Source of the DNA: Psettodes erumei
Lineage: Eukaryota; Chordata; Actinopteri; Pleuronectiformes; Psettodidae
NCBI GenBank assembly: GCA_016785225.1
Contig: JAFBJZ010000880.1
Coordinates: 1,178,001-1,242,000 of the forward strand
Reading direction: 5' to 3'
Length of the DNA: 64,000 nucleotides
This document shows positions 11,401 through 22,800 of this stretch, in pieces. The translations under genes and the position numbers were made by a program. Each line of letters starts with the position of its first letter. Within the stretch, counting starts at the first letter, position 1. A model generated the notes under the pieces. The model was not told the DNA's origin. It made no database searches and saw nothing but the letters and a program-made list of their open reading frames with translations.

Positions 11401-14400
11401 ATCAGGGTAAACAGGCAAGCTGTGATCATGGTAACAACAATTGCATGACAGTGTAACAAAAACTCGGTGCTTCAGCTTACATCAACAGCATTGGATTCAA
11501 GTCAGGAATAGACATAAAAAACAGAACACCTGTCAGGTTTGGGTTGGGCTCCATTACCACTCTACCTGAACTCAGGTTGGGTTCGGATGGAACTGTGCAA
11601 CCTGAGCTACACTCCAGTGAATTTTGGAAATTTAATTTTCAAGTATATTAGGTTATTACTTTGAAGGTACAAGCAGGACCACATTCAGAGAATATCTGCA
11701 TTCAGACCAACTTCAGTTCTGTGTGGAAAAAATGGCAAACTCCATGACCAACTGTTGTGATGAAAAATAAAATAGTCAAAAAGGTGACAACTTTGCAGAT
11801 TTGTATAATTCTGTGTCAGTCTTATAAATCTCAATGCAATGTTTTTTATAACTGATCATTTTAAAATTTTTCAAACTGAACTTCCTGCATAATATTTCAT
11901 TATTTTACCAGAACACACCCCCACATGTTTTTGTTGATAATGCAGGGGTGATTTCAGTCTTAATGACCACAGGCTCTTTATTTTTGTAATAACTGGCCAT
12001 GAATGTGTGTCCACTGAAATGAGACAAAAGACACAGTAATGGGCAGGTGCTGATGGGATGTAGTACAACCCACCCACAACAACCCAAAGAAATGCACTTT
12101 CAATTACCATGATCACCAACTTGTTTTCCCTTTCATTTCTGAGTGGATTATGGTCATTTATCTGAGATACTTCTTTCTTTGGAAAGGGTAAGTTGATTCA
12201 AGGGACATTGCAGCAAATGTTTTTTTTTCTTTTAACTTTGAACATTTTTGATGGCCTGTAAAACACAGAGTTTAAGAGGCAAATGTTGATTATGTTTCTG
12301 TTTTTTATTTGTATGAGAATATCCCAAAACACATTGAACAGAGATGTAATTGAGAATGTCAGTTCAAAACAGACTGATATCATTCTAAGCCTTTAAAGAA
12401 TAATACCTATTAAAACCGCAGTGTTCACAGAAGAAACTGTTGCATTGAGCATTTAAAATTCACTGCTGTGTTAATATGACTGCTTGATTATAATATTTTC
12501 TTTTCATCTCTCTCAAACATATTGCACATATGCTCTCTCCCTCTCTGTCTCTCTCTCTCTCACACACACACACACCTCAGTAATGTTGATTGGGCTGTTG
12601 CAGTTCCCAAGAGGTGCGAGATGTTTGCAGTGGGGTTCAGTTTACTTTGTGAATTCCCCACTGGAAGCAAAAGGCAGGAGGCGGGCGAACTGGGCTGCTG
12701 ACCCCACAACAGCGAGTGTTTGAGCGTGTCCCCAGGGGGGACACTGCAATGGAATCATTTGTGCAAATGTGCAAATCATACTCAACAGCCATGCCCATTA
12801 CTTTGCTGTTTGTTTCATCTGTTTTCTCTTTCTTGATGTCCAAAGTTCAGATGTGTTCAGACATATCAGACAGAATGTATTCTTTTGTTTGTCTGAGTCT
12901 CAGCTTTAGTCTGTTTCACACAACAAAGGATGATCAAGGAGAAGAGAGCATCGACTCTCTTTTTATCAACTTTTTGTTTTTGTTATTTCCTATATGAATG
13001 GTGCTGCATATTTCAAAACTATGCTTTGTCCTGCCCCAGTCAGCAGGATGAGATCATTTTAAAGCATTGACATGCTCTTCATCTTACTTTCAACTTCAGA
13101 CTGGCTTTGTGCTGTGGTGTTCTTAAATATGAAACTGTTTTTGATATTGTTTTGGTGCAGGTATGCTTGAATTACAAAGAGACAACCATGTGTAACTTTG
13201 AAGTCAGTGGACTCGCTCAGTGATTACCGGCCTTGGGGCCAGGGCACCATAAGGACACAAAAGTTAAATCAAAGAGGTCTCAGGATGATTATGGGGTACC
13301 ACCAACAAGAGGTTGCATTCTTCTCCAAAAAAAGTTTGGAATTTTCTTAGACTTTTGTTTTTCTTGTGAAATATAGTAAATGTTTACTTCTTTAGGCCTC
13401 TTATATCATTCAAATGAATCAATGTGAAAAAACACTCCACAAAAACTCTTCTGACTACAATGGATTTCAGGTATTCAAATACTGACTAAATAATATTATA
13501 GGCACAAACATATGAAAGCCAGTCCTTAATAAAGACTGGGTAGAAAACTGAAATGGGGTGGGTGGAATTACCAGTACTCTGCTCTGACCTTTTTCTTGTT
13601 CACTGTTTAGCTACAGTCAGTGACACTCTGCAGTCTTGCAGGAAATCCATTTTCATGTGCTTAAAACATTTTACTTCATTAAAAAAAATACACTTGCAAG
13701 GAAACGTTTACTTGCTCCCAGGTCAACGTTCTTCTGTTTTTGCAAGTGGCAAGACGGGATCAACCAAACACAGGGAAATTATGTCAAACAAAGCAAAGGA
13801 TAGGTGCATTATTATTTATGTCTTATCATTACGATACAATTATCACACTAAAGTCCATAGAAACATGGAAAATGGCACTTTGGACTCAGCACTAAAATGA
13901 TGCTCAAATAAACATATAAGTCCAGTAAATTTTTGACAAAGTAATGTTTTAAAATGAGTTCTGTTAATTTGGGACAGACTCCGTATAAAAGGGCTACGAA
14001 TGTAAAACATCTGTGAGGGAAGTGATGACTTAAACAGACTAATAAGACTAAGAGTAAGAACATGAGTGAACAACCGATAAAATGGATCCAACTTAAATAA
14101 ATAAGTAAGTAAGAACAGGATACCTGGGAGCCACAGAAGGCATGTATGGCATGACTATTCTATTTGGATTTATAATATATCTGTAACTGACACTTTGTCA
14201 GTATAACAGCTAAGTGTTGAGGTTGTATTTATAGTATTTTTTCTAAAGGAAAATCTGAAAACACAAGGTGGGTTCTTACTAAAATATGAAAATTAAAAAC
14301 AAAAGCCTGTTTCATTTCATTTGAGGAAGAGGCAAATTATCATCAGGAATAAAATCTCAGCTCAGCAAAAATAACTAAAATTTAAATTTGAAATTGCTTG

Positions 14401-14511
14401 ACTATTGATATTGTGATAATGTTTACACTTTCAGAGTTCAGAGCAACTCATTCACCTGAGCCCCTGACTGGGAGAGGATTTCCCCTTGGGTGAACCTGCC
14501 TGCTGGTTTTC
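11401..14511. other. Noncoding stretch
   Basis: No exon or known element is supported. A segment at 11535-11620 has repeated 'ggttgggttcgg'-type words that may be transposon debris. A (CT)n(CA)n microsatellite is at 12533-12576. The frame at 13553-13900 (+) has no recognisable features. Confidence 0.55.
12533..12576. repeat. (CT)n(CA)n compound microsatellite
   Basis: An interrupted CT repeat runs directly into an uninterrupted CA repeat of about seven units. Confidence 0.9.
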
Positions 14512-14716
14512 ATGTCAGAGCAGATTTTAGCTGGTGAAAAACAGAGGGAATATGTGGAGCTCAGGGTTGAAAGCAGCAGAGAAGCTCAACCTGGAGCATG
14601 TCACGATGTTGCTGCAGCAGTGGAGAACGCCAGGGGCCACTTACAGCGAGGAAATAATCCAAGAGAAATGCAACCGTCTGGATTACTTACTGCTGTCTGA
14701 GATCTTATCATCGTGA
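14512..14716 (+). other. Orphan coding-like fragment (exon or retropseudogene piece)
   Basis: This GC-richer island sits in AT-rich surroundings. Two overlapping + frames are open. The frame ending at the TGA at 14714-14716 is the more protein-like (KAAEKLNLEHVTMLLQQW, EEIIQEKCNRLDYLLLSEI): amphipathic, helical and with balanced charge. The other frame starts at an ATG at 14512, just after a pyrimidine-rich tract and CAG that would make a fair splice acceptor. I do not recognise the protein. It may be a last exon, a processed fragment or transposon debris. Confidence 0.3.
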
Positions 14717-16690
14717 TCTGTCTGATTTACTTAATGCACTAAGGCCTGCTCCTTAATCCTTTCATTTTGCAGCTATAGGATAGTGATTGCCATCTAAAAG
14801 TGATTTTATGAAAGATTCAAAGCCTTTCTAAAGCTTTACATCAAGAGCATTAAGAGTAAAGATTATTGCTATAGAAAAAGACTATAAAAACAACTTATCA
14901 GACATTTTTCTAAAGAATAGTCAAATTTATAGAAGCAGAGATTAAGACATAGTGACTTTTATTTCTGAGTACGGGTCAAGCTTTATACATAATGAAACAT
15001 ACATTTCCCATAATGCAAGCATGAAACTGTCCTTCATCTTTCAAGCTCTGCATATCTGTTATGAATTTCAACATATATGTTATGACTTCAGGCCCAAGGC
15101 AAAATAACCTTGATGACATCATCAGAAATGGCATATGGCAGACAAACTGACCTTGTTCTGTAAGAATACTCCACTGATTTAGAACTGAACTTCTTTAACA
15201 CTGATGACTCGTTGTCTCCCTTAGCATACCCATGGCTTTAGCTATTATTATTCTGCTGTCGGGGGGAAAAAACGCTCGTTTGTATTTCTTTGAACCAGTA
15301 TTAAACCAGTATTTCTTTAAACCTGGGCTGATAGGAATTTTACATGGGGAGGCAATCATTGTAATAAAAATGGATAAATGGCATTATAAAGGAAATGCCA
15401 TAAATGTCAAATTGTGACTGCGGAGCAAACTGCGGCACAGCAAAGGCACAGGAAGACAGAGGGCAAGCTGCATGTCTTTGTTTAAACTTGGCAGCCTCAC
15501 ACCATTGTACAGCAAATGTGCTGTTTCTTCTATCTGCTCCACCCTTCTTCTCATCTTTAGAACTATTTTGACTATCTGGTTCATTTCTGAAGGTGTTGGC
15601 AAACAACAGCTCAAGGTTATGACAGACTGATGAGCTAGTCTCCTTATTCAGGACGAAATGAGCACACACATCTTTTCTGTTAGATTTTTGTGAGTTCACT
15701 ACGAAGTGAATTCACACGGATACTGTATGTGTCGCCTCCAGGAAATAGTCATATCCTTGATTTCTAAAGTGTGACGCTGACAAAAGCTTTAACTTTTAAC
15801 CTATTTGGCCTATTTTTTCATTTTATTTTTGTAATTAATTCTTTTTAAGCTAAGCAATCACTGCCGGCTCTCCATTTATAACACCACCATGAGACTGCTC
15901 CTGCATTTGGGTAGTAGATTCTTGTAACTTCAGTTTGTTCCTGAAAAAGTACAAAACCAGACCCATTTAAACACTGTTCAAACAGTTCAGCTCAGCAACC
16001 ACCTATCTGCAGCAGTAACCACATCCTCAGTGTTTTTGTGGAATTCACAGCTTTTTGGTAAGCTTTCACCCAGCAAATTTTCATACTGTGCATCATGGCT
16101 CAGTCATGTATACATTTAACACCAAAACAAACAGCTATGTCACTTATGATTCAGTGATATCACATCAGCTGGAGTCCTCACGTGTAAACAACAAATTCTG
16201 AATTATGACAGTGCTTATTTATGTCAAAGGCCAGTGTCTTTACAATTCTTGATTTCAACATCTGCACTTCACGTGGTAAAGGTTAGGGAAAGATACCACC
16301 TCAGAAAAATAAACTCCAGTTGGCTAAGGACTAAGTTGCCAGAAACAATCAATGACTGTTGACAGGACACAACACAAACTGAGGCACATCTTGTGCCTAT
16401 GCACTCATTCCAAAGTGACTCACTGCAATATAACATTACACTGCTTCCTTCTATCACACTTACACATACACATATTTGAACTTGTATTCTAAGATATAGA
16501 AATGACCACTCAACCCATGCTGATTTCAACTGCGGACTTTCTCACTAATGTGATGCCCCAGGAGCAGGTCAGAATGAAGTAACTGCTATGAAATTGTTCT
16601 ACCACTGAATAGTCTCCTTACCTGTTTTACAGTTCTGTAAATGTGCCTTGTGGACAGGTGTGCTCCACCAATATAAGTGGAGGTGCAGCA
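14717..16690. other. Noncoding stretch
   Basis: I see no gene, RNA or identifiable repeat. The 119-codon minus frame at 15340-15699 has no domain, no good start context and mixed composition, and is judged fortuitous. Confidence 0.5.
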
Positions 16691-16701
16691 GCAGTACTCA
16701 C

Positions 16702-17060
16702 CAACAGGTGAAGGGGTGCTGCCGCTGCTGGATGGCTGCTGGATCTGCAGCCTCTGAGGTGATGGCAGCGGCAGCTGCGGCAGGGAGCTGATGACCGAAG
16801 GGAATAGGAAAGGATAGAGCCCGGGAGTGTAGCGCCTCATCTGGACCAGCGGAGGACTGCTGCGGGGCTGGGCGCGGCTGGCGGTCTTCATCACAGCGAT
16901 GGGCAAAGGGTGCGCTGAGCACTGAGCGAGCCGATGTGTGTTGAGGATGGGAGGCCATCCGGTGACCCCCTGGCTGCGGTTAGTGCGTCTGGAGCAGTAT
17001 CAGTGCTGCCTCAGCACCCCAGAGATGCATGGTGATGGAGTTTGGTGTCACCCGGGTTGA
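16702..17060 (-). other. CpG-rich candidate first exon with a consensus splice donor
   Basis: This is the most CpG-dense stretch of the window, with roughly 20 CpG in 300 bases. On the minus strand it ends in TTG|GTGAGTAC, a near-perfect 5' splice donor, with the GTGAGT at 16696-16701. Two frames stay open through the donor. One starts with ATG at 16958 (MASHPQHTSARSVLSAPF) and is rich in Ala, Pro and Gln. The other contains MKTASRAQPRSSPPLVQM and RRYTPGLYPFLFPSVISSL, with its ATG at 16891. Proline-rich first exons with CpG-island composition are typical of vertebrate regulatory genes. I cannot name the gene and could not find a second exon. It might instead be a noncoding first exon. Confidence 0.4.
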
Positions 17061-17162
17061 GTCAGAGGCTTGTTCCGCTAACACTGTAACATACATGCAC
17101 ACACATAAACAATGAGTTGGTTACATCTCATGCTTCACATACTTTCCCAATAATCCGATAGA

Positions 17163-17405
17163 TAAGACACATAAGCCTTTATTGTCCCAATGGAAGATTG
17201 GTTTTCACAGCCTATACACATTCTCACATTCACAAAAACATACAGATATCCACACAACAACATAGACTACCAGCATCCATGTCCAAATCCATGTAGGCAT
17301 ATATACACTCACAGACTGGTCTGGATCTGTACAGCAAAGCCATAGTGAGTTCCTCTCCACTCTAAAGTCCTTTATCTACAACCAGATGGCAGAAGGCAAG
17401 GCATG
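17163..17405 (-). mobile_element. 3' end of a Rex1/CR1-like LINE
   Basis: Read on the minus strand, the left half of this segment ends in '...gggacaataaaggc', a common 3' end of fish Rex1/L2/CR1-type LINEs. The upstream part encodes LLPSGCR-stop-RTLEW, matching the LPSGRRYR-type motif near the C-terminus of such reverse transcriptases. It is a 5'-truncated, decayed copy. Confidence 0.55.
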
Positions 17406-19570
17406 TGAAGACTCTGCCACTCACGTCTGAGAGGAGAGCATGCAGATGATCTTGGATGCAGGATAATTCTGATAAATTGTCTTTTGTTTGAGATGATTAA
17501 CATTTTGAAGAAACTGGGAAAAATACATCAGGATTGGCTGAATTTAGCTTTTGTAAAGAAACAATAGCAGATAAGGGGCAAGGGAACATATTCTGGGTTC
17601 ACATATGACACGATGTCACTGTTTGGGTTGTTTATGTGATGTGATGTTTTGATCAGAGATTATTTTCAGTAATGAACTAAAATATTTGAATCTGCTGACA
17701 TTCAGCTGTCTTGCTGTTAGATGGAGTTGGTTTGGTCCATTGTGGGGTGCGTTTGATGCGCTAATAACCATTTTTTTGGCCATAGTTTTCTAACATGAAT
17801 GTTATTTTACTGCTTCTTGTGCGAACAAAGTCACCCATGTTTATTGTTGGAAGGTTGTCTGGTGTTCCAGTAACAGGTTGAAGCAGTAGGAGATAAAAGA
17901 TGCTGCAGCTGCCAGTGGAGGGAAAGCTGCTGTTAGTTTGGCTCCAGCAGCCTTATCTCCCCCGTGGTTCCCTGCTGTCATACACACACATTACTGCAAC
18001 AGCTTAATCAAGAAGGACAGAAGAAATACACACACACGCATCAAGTTCTGTTATCACTCAATGGGTGCTCAATAAACCCTCAGATTTGAAACTTTTTCTT
18101 TCTGACAAATAAAAGGGGATCCAGAAAGGATTCTTTAAATAATCCATGAGTCTGAAGGCAGTTTATCGTATCTGAGGAAGGATTTTGCAACTTCTGCAAA
18201 GTTATTATGATGGTAATCATTTCATCCTCCGTCTCATTCTATTTCCGATTGACGGTGCATTGCTTAGCAGCAGAAGTTGAATCAAGTTTAACTTTTTTTG
18301 CGGACGACTTTACGTTTTTCCTTTACATTTTTCCTTTGCACTGGCAGTTGGCAAGAGACCACTATGATGACACGCAGGGCTGTTCCCTCTCTCTTACAAC
18401 TCTTTCCACCAACATTACAACTACAGCAGCAATAATGCTTTGTAATGCAGTAATGCTTTGTAGTGCTTGCAGGCATCAGGTCCAAAATGCAATGATGGAT
18501 GATTTTTTTCACTTTCAGTGGGTCTTCACACAAGTACCCAGTACCCTAAGTCAGTGTATTTAAAGGTTGTGAAAATGGGTTTTGTTTGTTTTTTTGTCTT
18601 TTATAACTCCATTGTTAAATAAAAAAGTCAAAATGTAAAGTCACTTACTGCCAATCCTCTAGCTCTCCCATAACAGGATGCCCCCCAGCTTTAGAAGCCA
18701 TTAAGACATTGATCCAGTCTCTGTGTCAGAACTAGACAACCAGTGGTCATCGGTAGGGTTTTATCAGCCAGCAGCTGAGGTGTTGGTGACAGGGTAAGTG
18801 TAAATAAACTTGTGTTGGTAACAAAATTTAAGGATAGACATTTTTGTCAGCAGTTATGTTAAAGAGAAAGGACTTAACCATTTTAGTGGTCTTATAGGTT
18901 TGAGCTACCACTAGTGTTTTAGCTTCCGTATGGAAGTAAACAGTTGACTAGCAGAGTGAGTCGGTGCGTAAAAGTGAGGGTGAGTCAGCATGCTGCTGCT
19001 GCTGCAGTATAAATTGGTGATGTAGCTGCACATGTATATTATGATCTCAATCTGAATAAGGCCCCCAACTGTGCACACATGAATGCATGAAAATAATTTG
19101 CCTCTGAAACTTTTCAAAATTGTATTTGATTGAATGTGTCAAATTTCAGAGAAAAGTCCATTCAGGCTATTTGTGATGTTTTGCAATGTATTCCCCACTT
19201 CACAGCTGTTCCTTTTGGAATAATTGTGGTGTGTACCAGCATGTTTTCTCCCTCACTACACATAAACACTGTGCACGGCTGCAAAAAGTCAAATTATCTT
19301 TCAACTGTGACAAATATCATTAATTGACACACTCTAAAAGGTAATACCTATTCTAACTTAAATTACATTTGCGTACTTTACTTAAGTCTCACTATCCTGT
19401 TGATTCAACTCTAGGAATATGAGTAATGTACTCGTTTAGCCTGAGAGAGGTATTAGACTAAATTCTCCTGTGTAAACTGGACTTGAAAATTTTGTTACTG
19501 GAATGAACGTTAGAGTTTAGCAGTGCGCATGCGCAGTAAAGCAGTGCGGGAAGCTACTAGAAGCAGTGCC
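17406..19570. other. Noncoding stretch
   Basis: No supported gene. A short CTG/CAG run is at about 18989-19006. Frames at 18207-18563 (+) and 18288-18533 (-) overlap, are low in information and have no domains. Confidence 0.5.
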
Positions 19571-19861
19571 ACAGGCTGATCACCTCTATGCCACACTGTG
19601 TTGATGCAGTAATTCAGGAGGCCCAACCAAGTATTGAATGCATAGAAATTGGCATGCTTTTCAGAAGTCTGGCATTTGTTTTTAAAATATAATTTTTTTC
19701 ATTGATCTTATGGAATATTCTAATTTTCTGGGACACTGAATTTGGAGTTTATCTCTAAGCTATAATCACCAAAATTTTAACAAATAAACACTTGAAATTT
19801 TTCACTCTTTAATGAATCTATATAATATTTCATGATGTCCTAAATTTTTGAGATGTACCTG
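19571..19861 (+). repeat. High-copy fish interspersed repeat
   Basis: The order of words 'gatcacctctatgcca', 'cagtaattcaggaggc', 'caaccaagtattgaatgcat', 'gggacactgaatttgg', 'ataaacacttgaaatt' and 'ttgagatgtacctg' matches a dispersed repeat I recognise from many teleost genomes. Its class is not certain to me. The copy is moderately diverged. Confidence 0.65.
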
Positions 19862-22800
19862 TCGACGATGTTCAGTTGCACGTGCACACATACAGATTCC
19901 TCATTTTCAAACCCTTTCATTTACAGTAACCATGCTAGGCAAAACCAACCAGTTTGGCCTCATATTAACTGTACAAACATCAAAAGGATCAACATTCTAA
20001 TCTATTTTAGCAAGACAATAAATAAATGCTCACATTGAACAATTATTTTATATCACTTCCTTCTGAAAAATATGTTGCAGTTTCTTCAGAAAATGCTTTT
20101 GTTTAGTTTTTTGTTTGGGGTACATGTATTATTTCAGTTTGTAACTACCTACATTTTTATTATTACCTATAGTGCTCCAATATGTGGGATATTCTTTATT
20201 TTAAACAACCAAAACTCATTCGTCATGTATCATTATTTTGACATTTCTCAGGTATTTCATATATTACCTCAAATCGTAAATTATTTTGATGTCTGTAAGT
20301 AGGGGTTTCCATTTTTTCCTATGGAATGGAATGTTTTTGCTAAGCTAAAATGTCACAGTGCTATAGTTCAAAGCATACTGATGTTTGAATTTATAGCAAG
20401 ATGAAGCTTGTGATACATTAAAACTGTTATTGAGCCCTATGGAAGGCTTAAAATTTCATTTGTTTCACTGGCTACATTGGCCTATTGTTGCTTATGATGT
20501 TTATGATAGCATTGTGCTAATAAGTAAACAGTGCGGTAAACAGTAAGACTAATCGTTATCAGCTTTTTCAAGGCGATCGGTTTCCTTGATTTTTTAAAGT
20601 AATGTGAACTTGTTGGATTTTAGAGTGCAGTTTTCTTGAGTTTCTTCCCTCTTTGAACTTTTTTTTTTAGCAATCTCATCAGATTTCCATATCTCACCTT
20701 TTGACTTGGTGAACAGTGTTACTACTACTGCTACTACCAACTTAAACGATGGACCCAAAATGTAATAAACTCAAACACGCCTTCTACGCATAATTTCTCT
20801 GTAAATCTAAATATCACTGTGACATAAACTCAACAATTATTTAGTTTTATTTTAAGCATTTTGATAGACCTTTAATCATATTGTAAAGAAAATGTTCCCT
20901 TAAATTGCTAACAGTGATGAAGACAAAAGACCAACTGCATGTAATCAGATGTAAGGGGCAAGTAAACAGACAGGTCAATGGAATGCATTATATGTTTTTC
21001 TGGATAAAAGCATCAATTAATAGAGACCATGAAAGGAGAAGCACTCACAGAGCAAAGTCTGTAATGTGCTTCTTACACTACTTGTAGTGTAGTCGTGGCA
21101 ATGCTTTTGCAGCACTAAGCAAATAGCCTTTCCAGCCCAAGAAATTGTAATGAAATTATTTTTAGTTGCTGCAGAAGGTAGTGAGTGCCATTTGTATAGA
21201 TGAGCCACTTAGACACAGGTCATCTGTTCCTGGCTTGTTTATCAGTTTGGAGAATTATTGGTCCAGTGGAATCAATTATTGACCTCAAATGTACTGGATT
21301 GTCCAATGAACAGCAAGTCACTCCTTCAGCACGGCAATTATCTAAGTCGTGCTAATGCTTTTAGGTAACAGGCAAGGCAGGCTCCAGGTTTAGTCTTAAT
21401 AAGAAGACATCAGAACATAATATGTGTAAGGGTTAACAATGTTGCTCTAATGATTTAAAATGTTAAAGAAAATGCAGGTGGAAAGAGCAGTGGAAGAGGG
21501 GATTCATCTGGGAATACTGTGTGATGTTTATACCACGGCATAACTTCCTACAGTCTAGTGTTATTCACAGAGTAGTTACTGAGTCTCCTGTAGATGTGTC
21601 TTTGGTCACACAGCTTCACAACAGTCTCAAAACTTTCTTCCGTCATTGTAGCGAGAGAGAGGTAATACAATACAAGAATAATTCATGAGGCTTAATTTAG
21701 AAATGTAGATCCTGCTGCCGTAGCAGATAGAAAGCTGATAACAGCCACAGCCGCAGAACATGAGCTGAATAAAAATAGGAGACATTAAAAACAAAAACTT
21801 AGTGCATGTAGAAATGACAGTTTGATGAGACCAACTCATACTGTATGTACTACTGCAGTACACACAGTGAGCAGGACTCATGTGATGTTTGCTTCATGAA
21901 CTTCAGTCTAAGCTTGGACTAGCAATGGGTGTTGAAAACAGTTATATAGCAGTATATCTATGAGCTATAACTATGAGTATATGAGATATGAGACATCAGA
22001 TCAGATGTAAATAAACAGTATCAGCACTAATATCTGAACAAACAGTACATCAGTATCCTCACTGTGTGTTCTCTGTCACTTCTTTGTACATACTACCTGC
22101 ATTTGTGATTATTGCTATGAATGTTTTTAAATGCTTGGTGTACATATAACTTTTCATGTAGGATTTGAGGAGCAATGTAAGAACAGCAGAAAACAGCTTG
22201 ATTTTCTCATACAGCAGTAACTCCAAAGCATTGCTTTTTGGTCTGGTTTTAAGTTTCTCTTTAGGATATCAAATCACAAGTGGACAGCTCCAAATACAAG
22301 TGTGAATGTACCCGAGATGCATTCCAGGTGTATTCATCTTAGCTCAGTCACAGCCAACTGGCCTTTTGTTAGACATTTTGGTTCTGAGCTGGACTGGAAA
22401 TAGACTGAGCTCTTATGGCACATTGGCTTAAAAAAAAAAAAAAACAGACACTGAGCAGGACAGGTACAAACTCTTCGCAGTGAAATCTCTATCAGCCTTC
22501 AAAAATTCTTGACTTTACATCTAATTCTGCACAGTGCATTCTATGTTTATTTCTGTCTTTCTGCTCCTTGTTTTCCTCTTGTCTCCGTCCTTTTGTGCCT
22601 CTCTTCCCGGTCACTTTAGCAGCTCTTTGCTCCCTCTGATAGATGGAGGCTCCGCTGATGGCGACCCCTGGCATCTGGATTGCAGCCATAACGACTGGGC
22701 CAAATGGTGCTAACATGCCTCAGAGAAAGGTCAATAGACCTGAATGGCAATACAGGTATCGACAGTGACATCCATCAGAGGCTGGAGAGGCAGCATGACA

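Noticed and set aside
15340..15699. Minus frame of 119 codons
   Set aside because: Composition is mixed, the start context is poor and there is no domain or neighbouring exon evidence.
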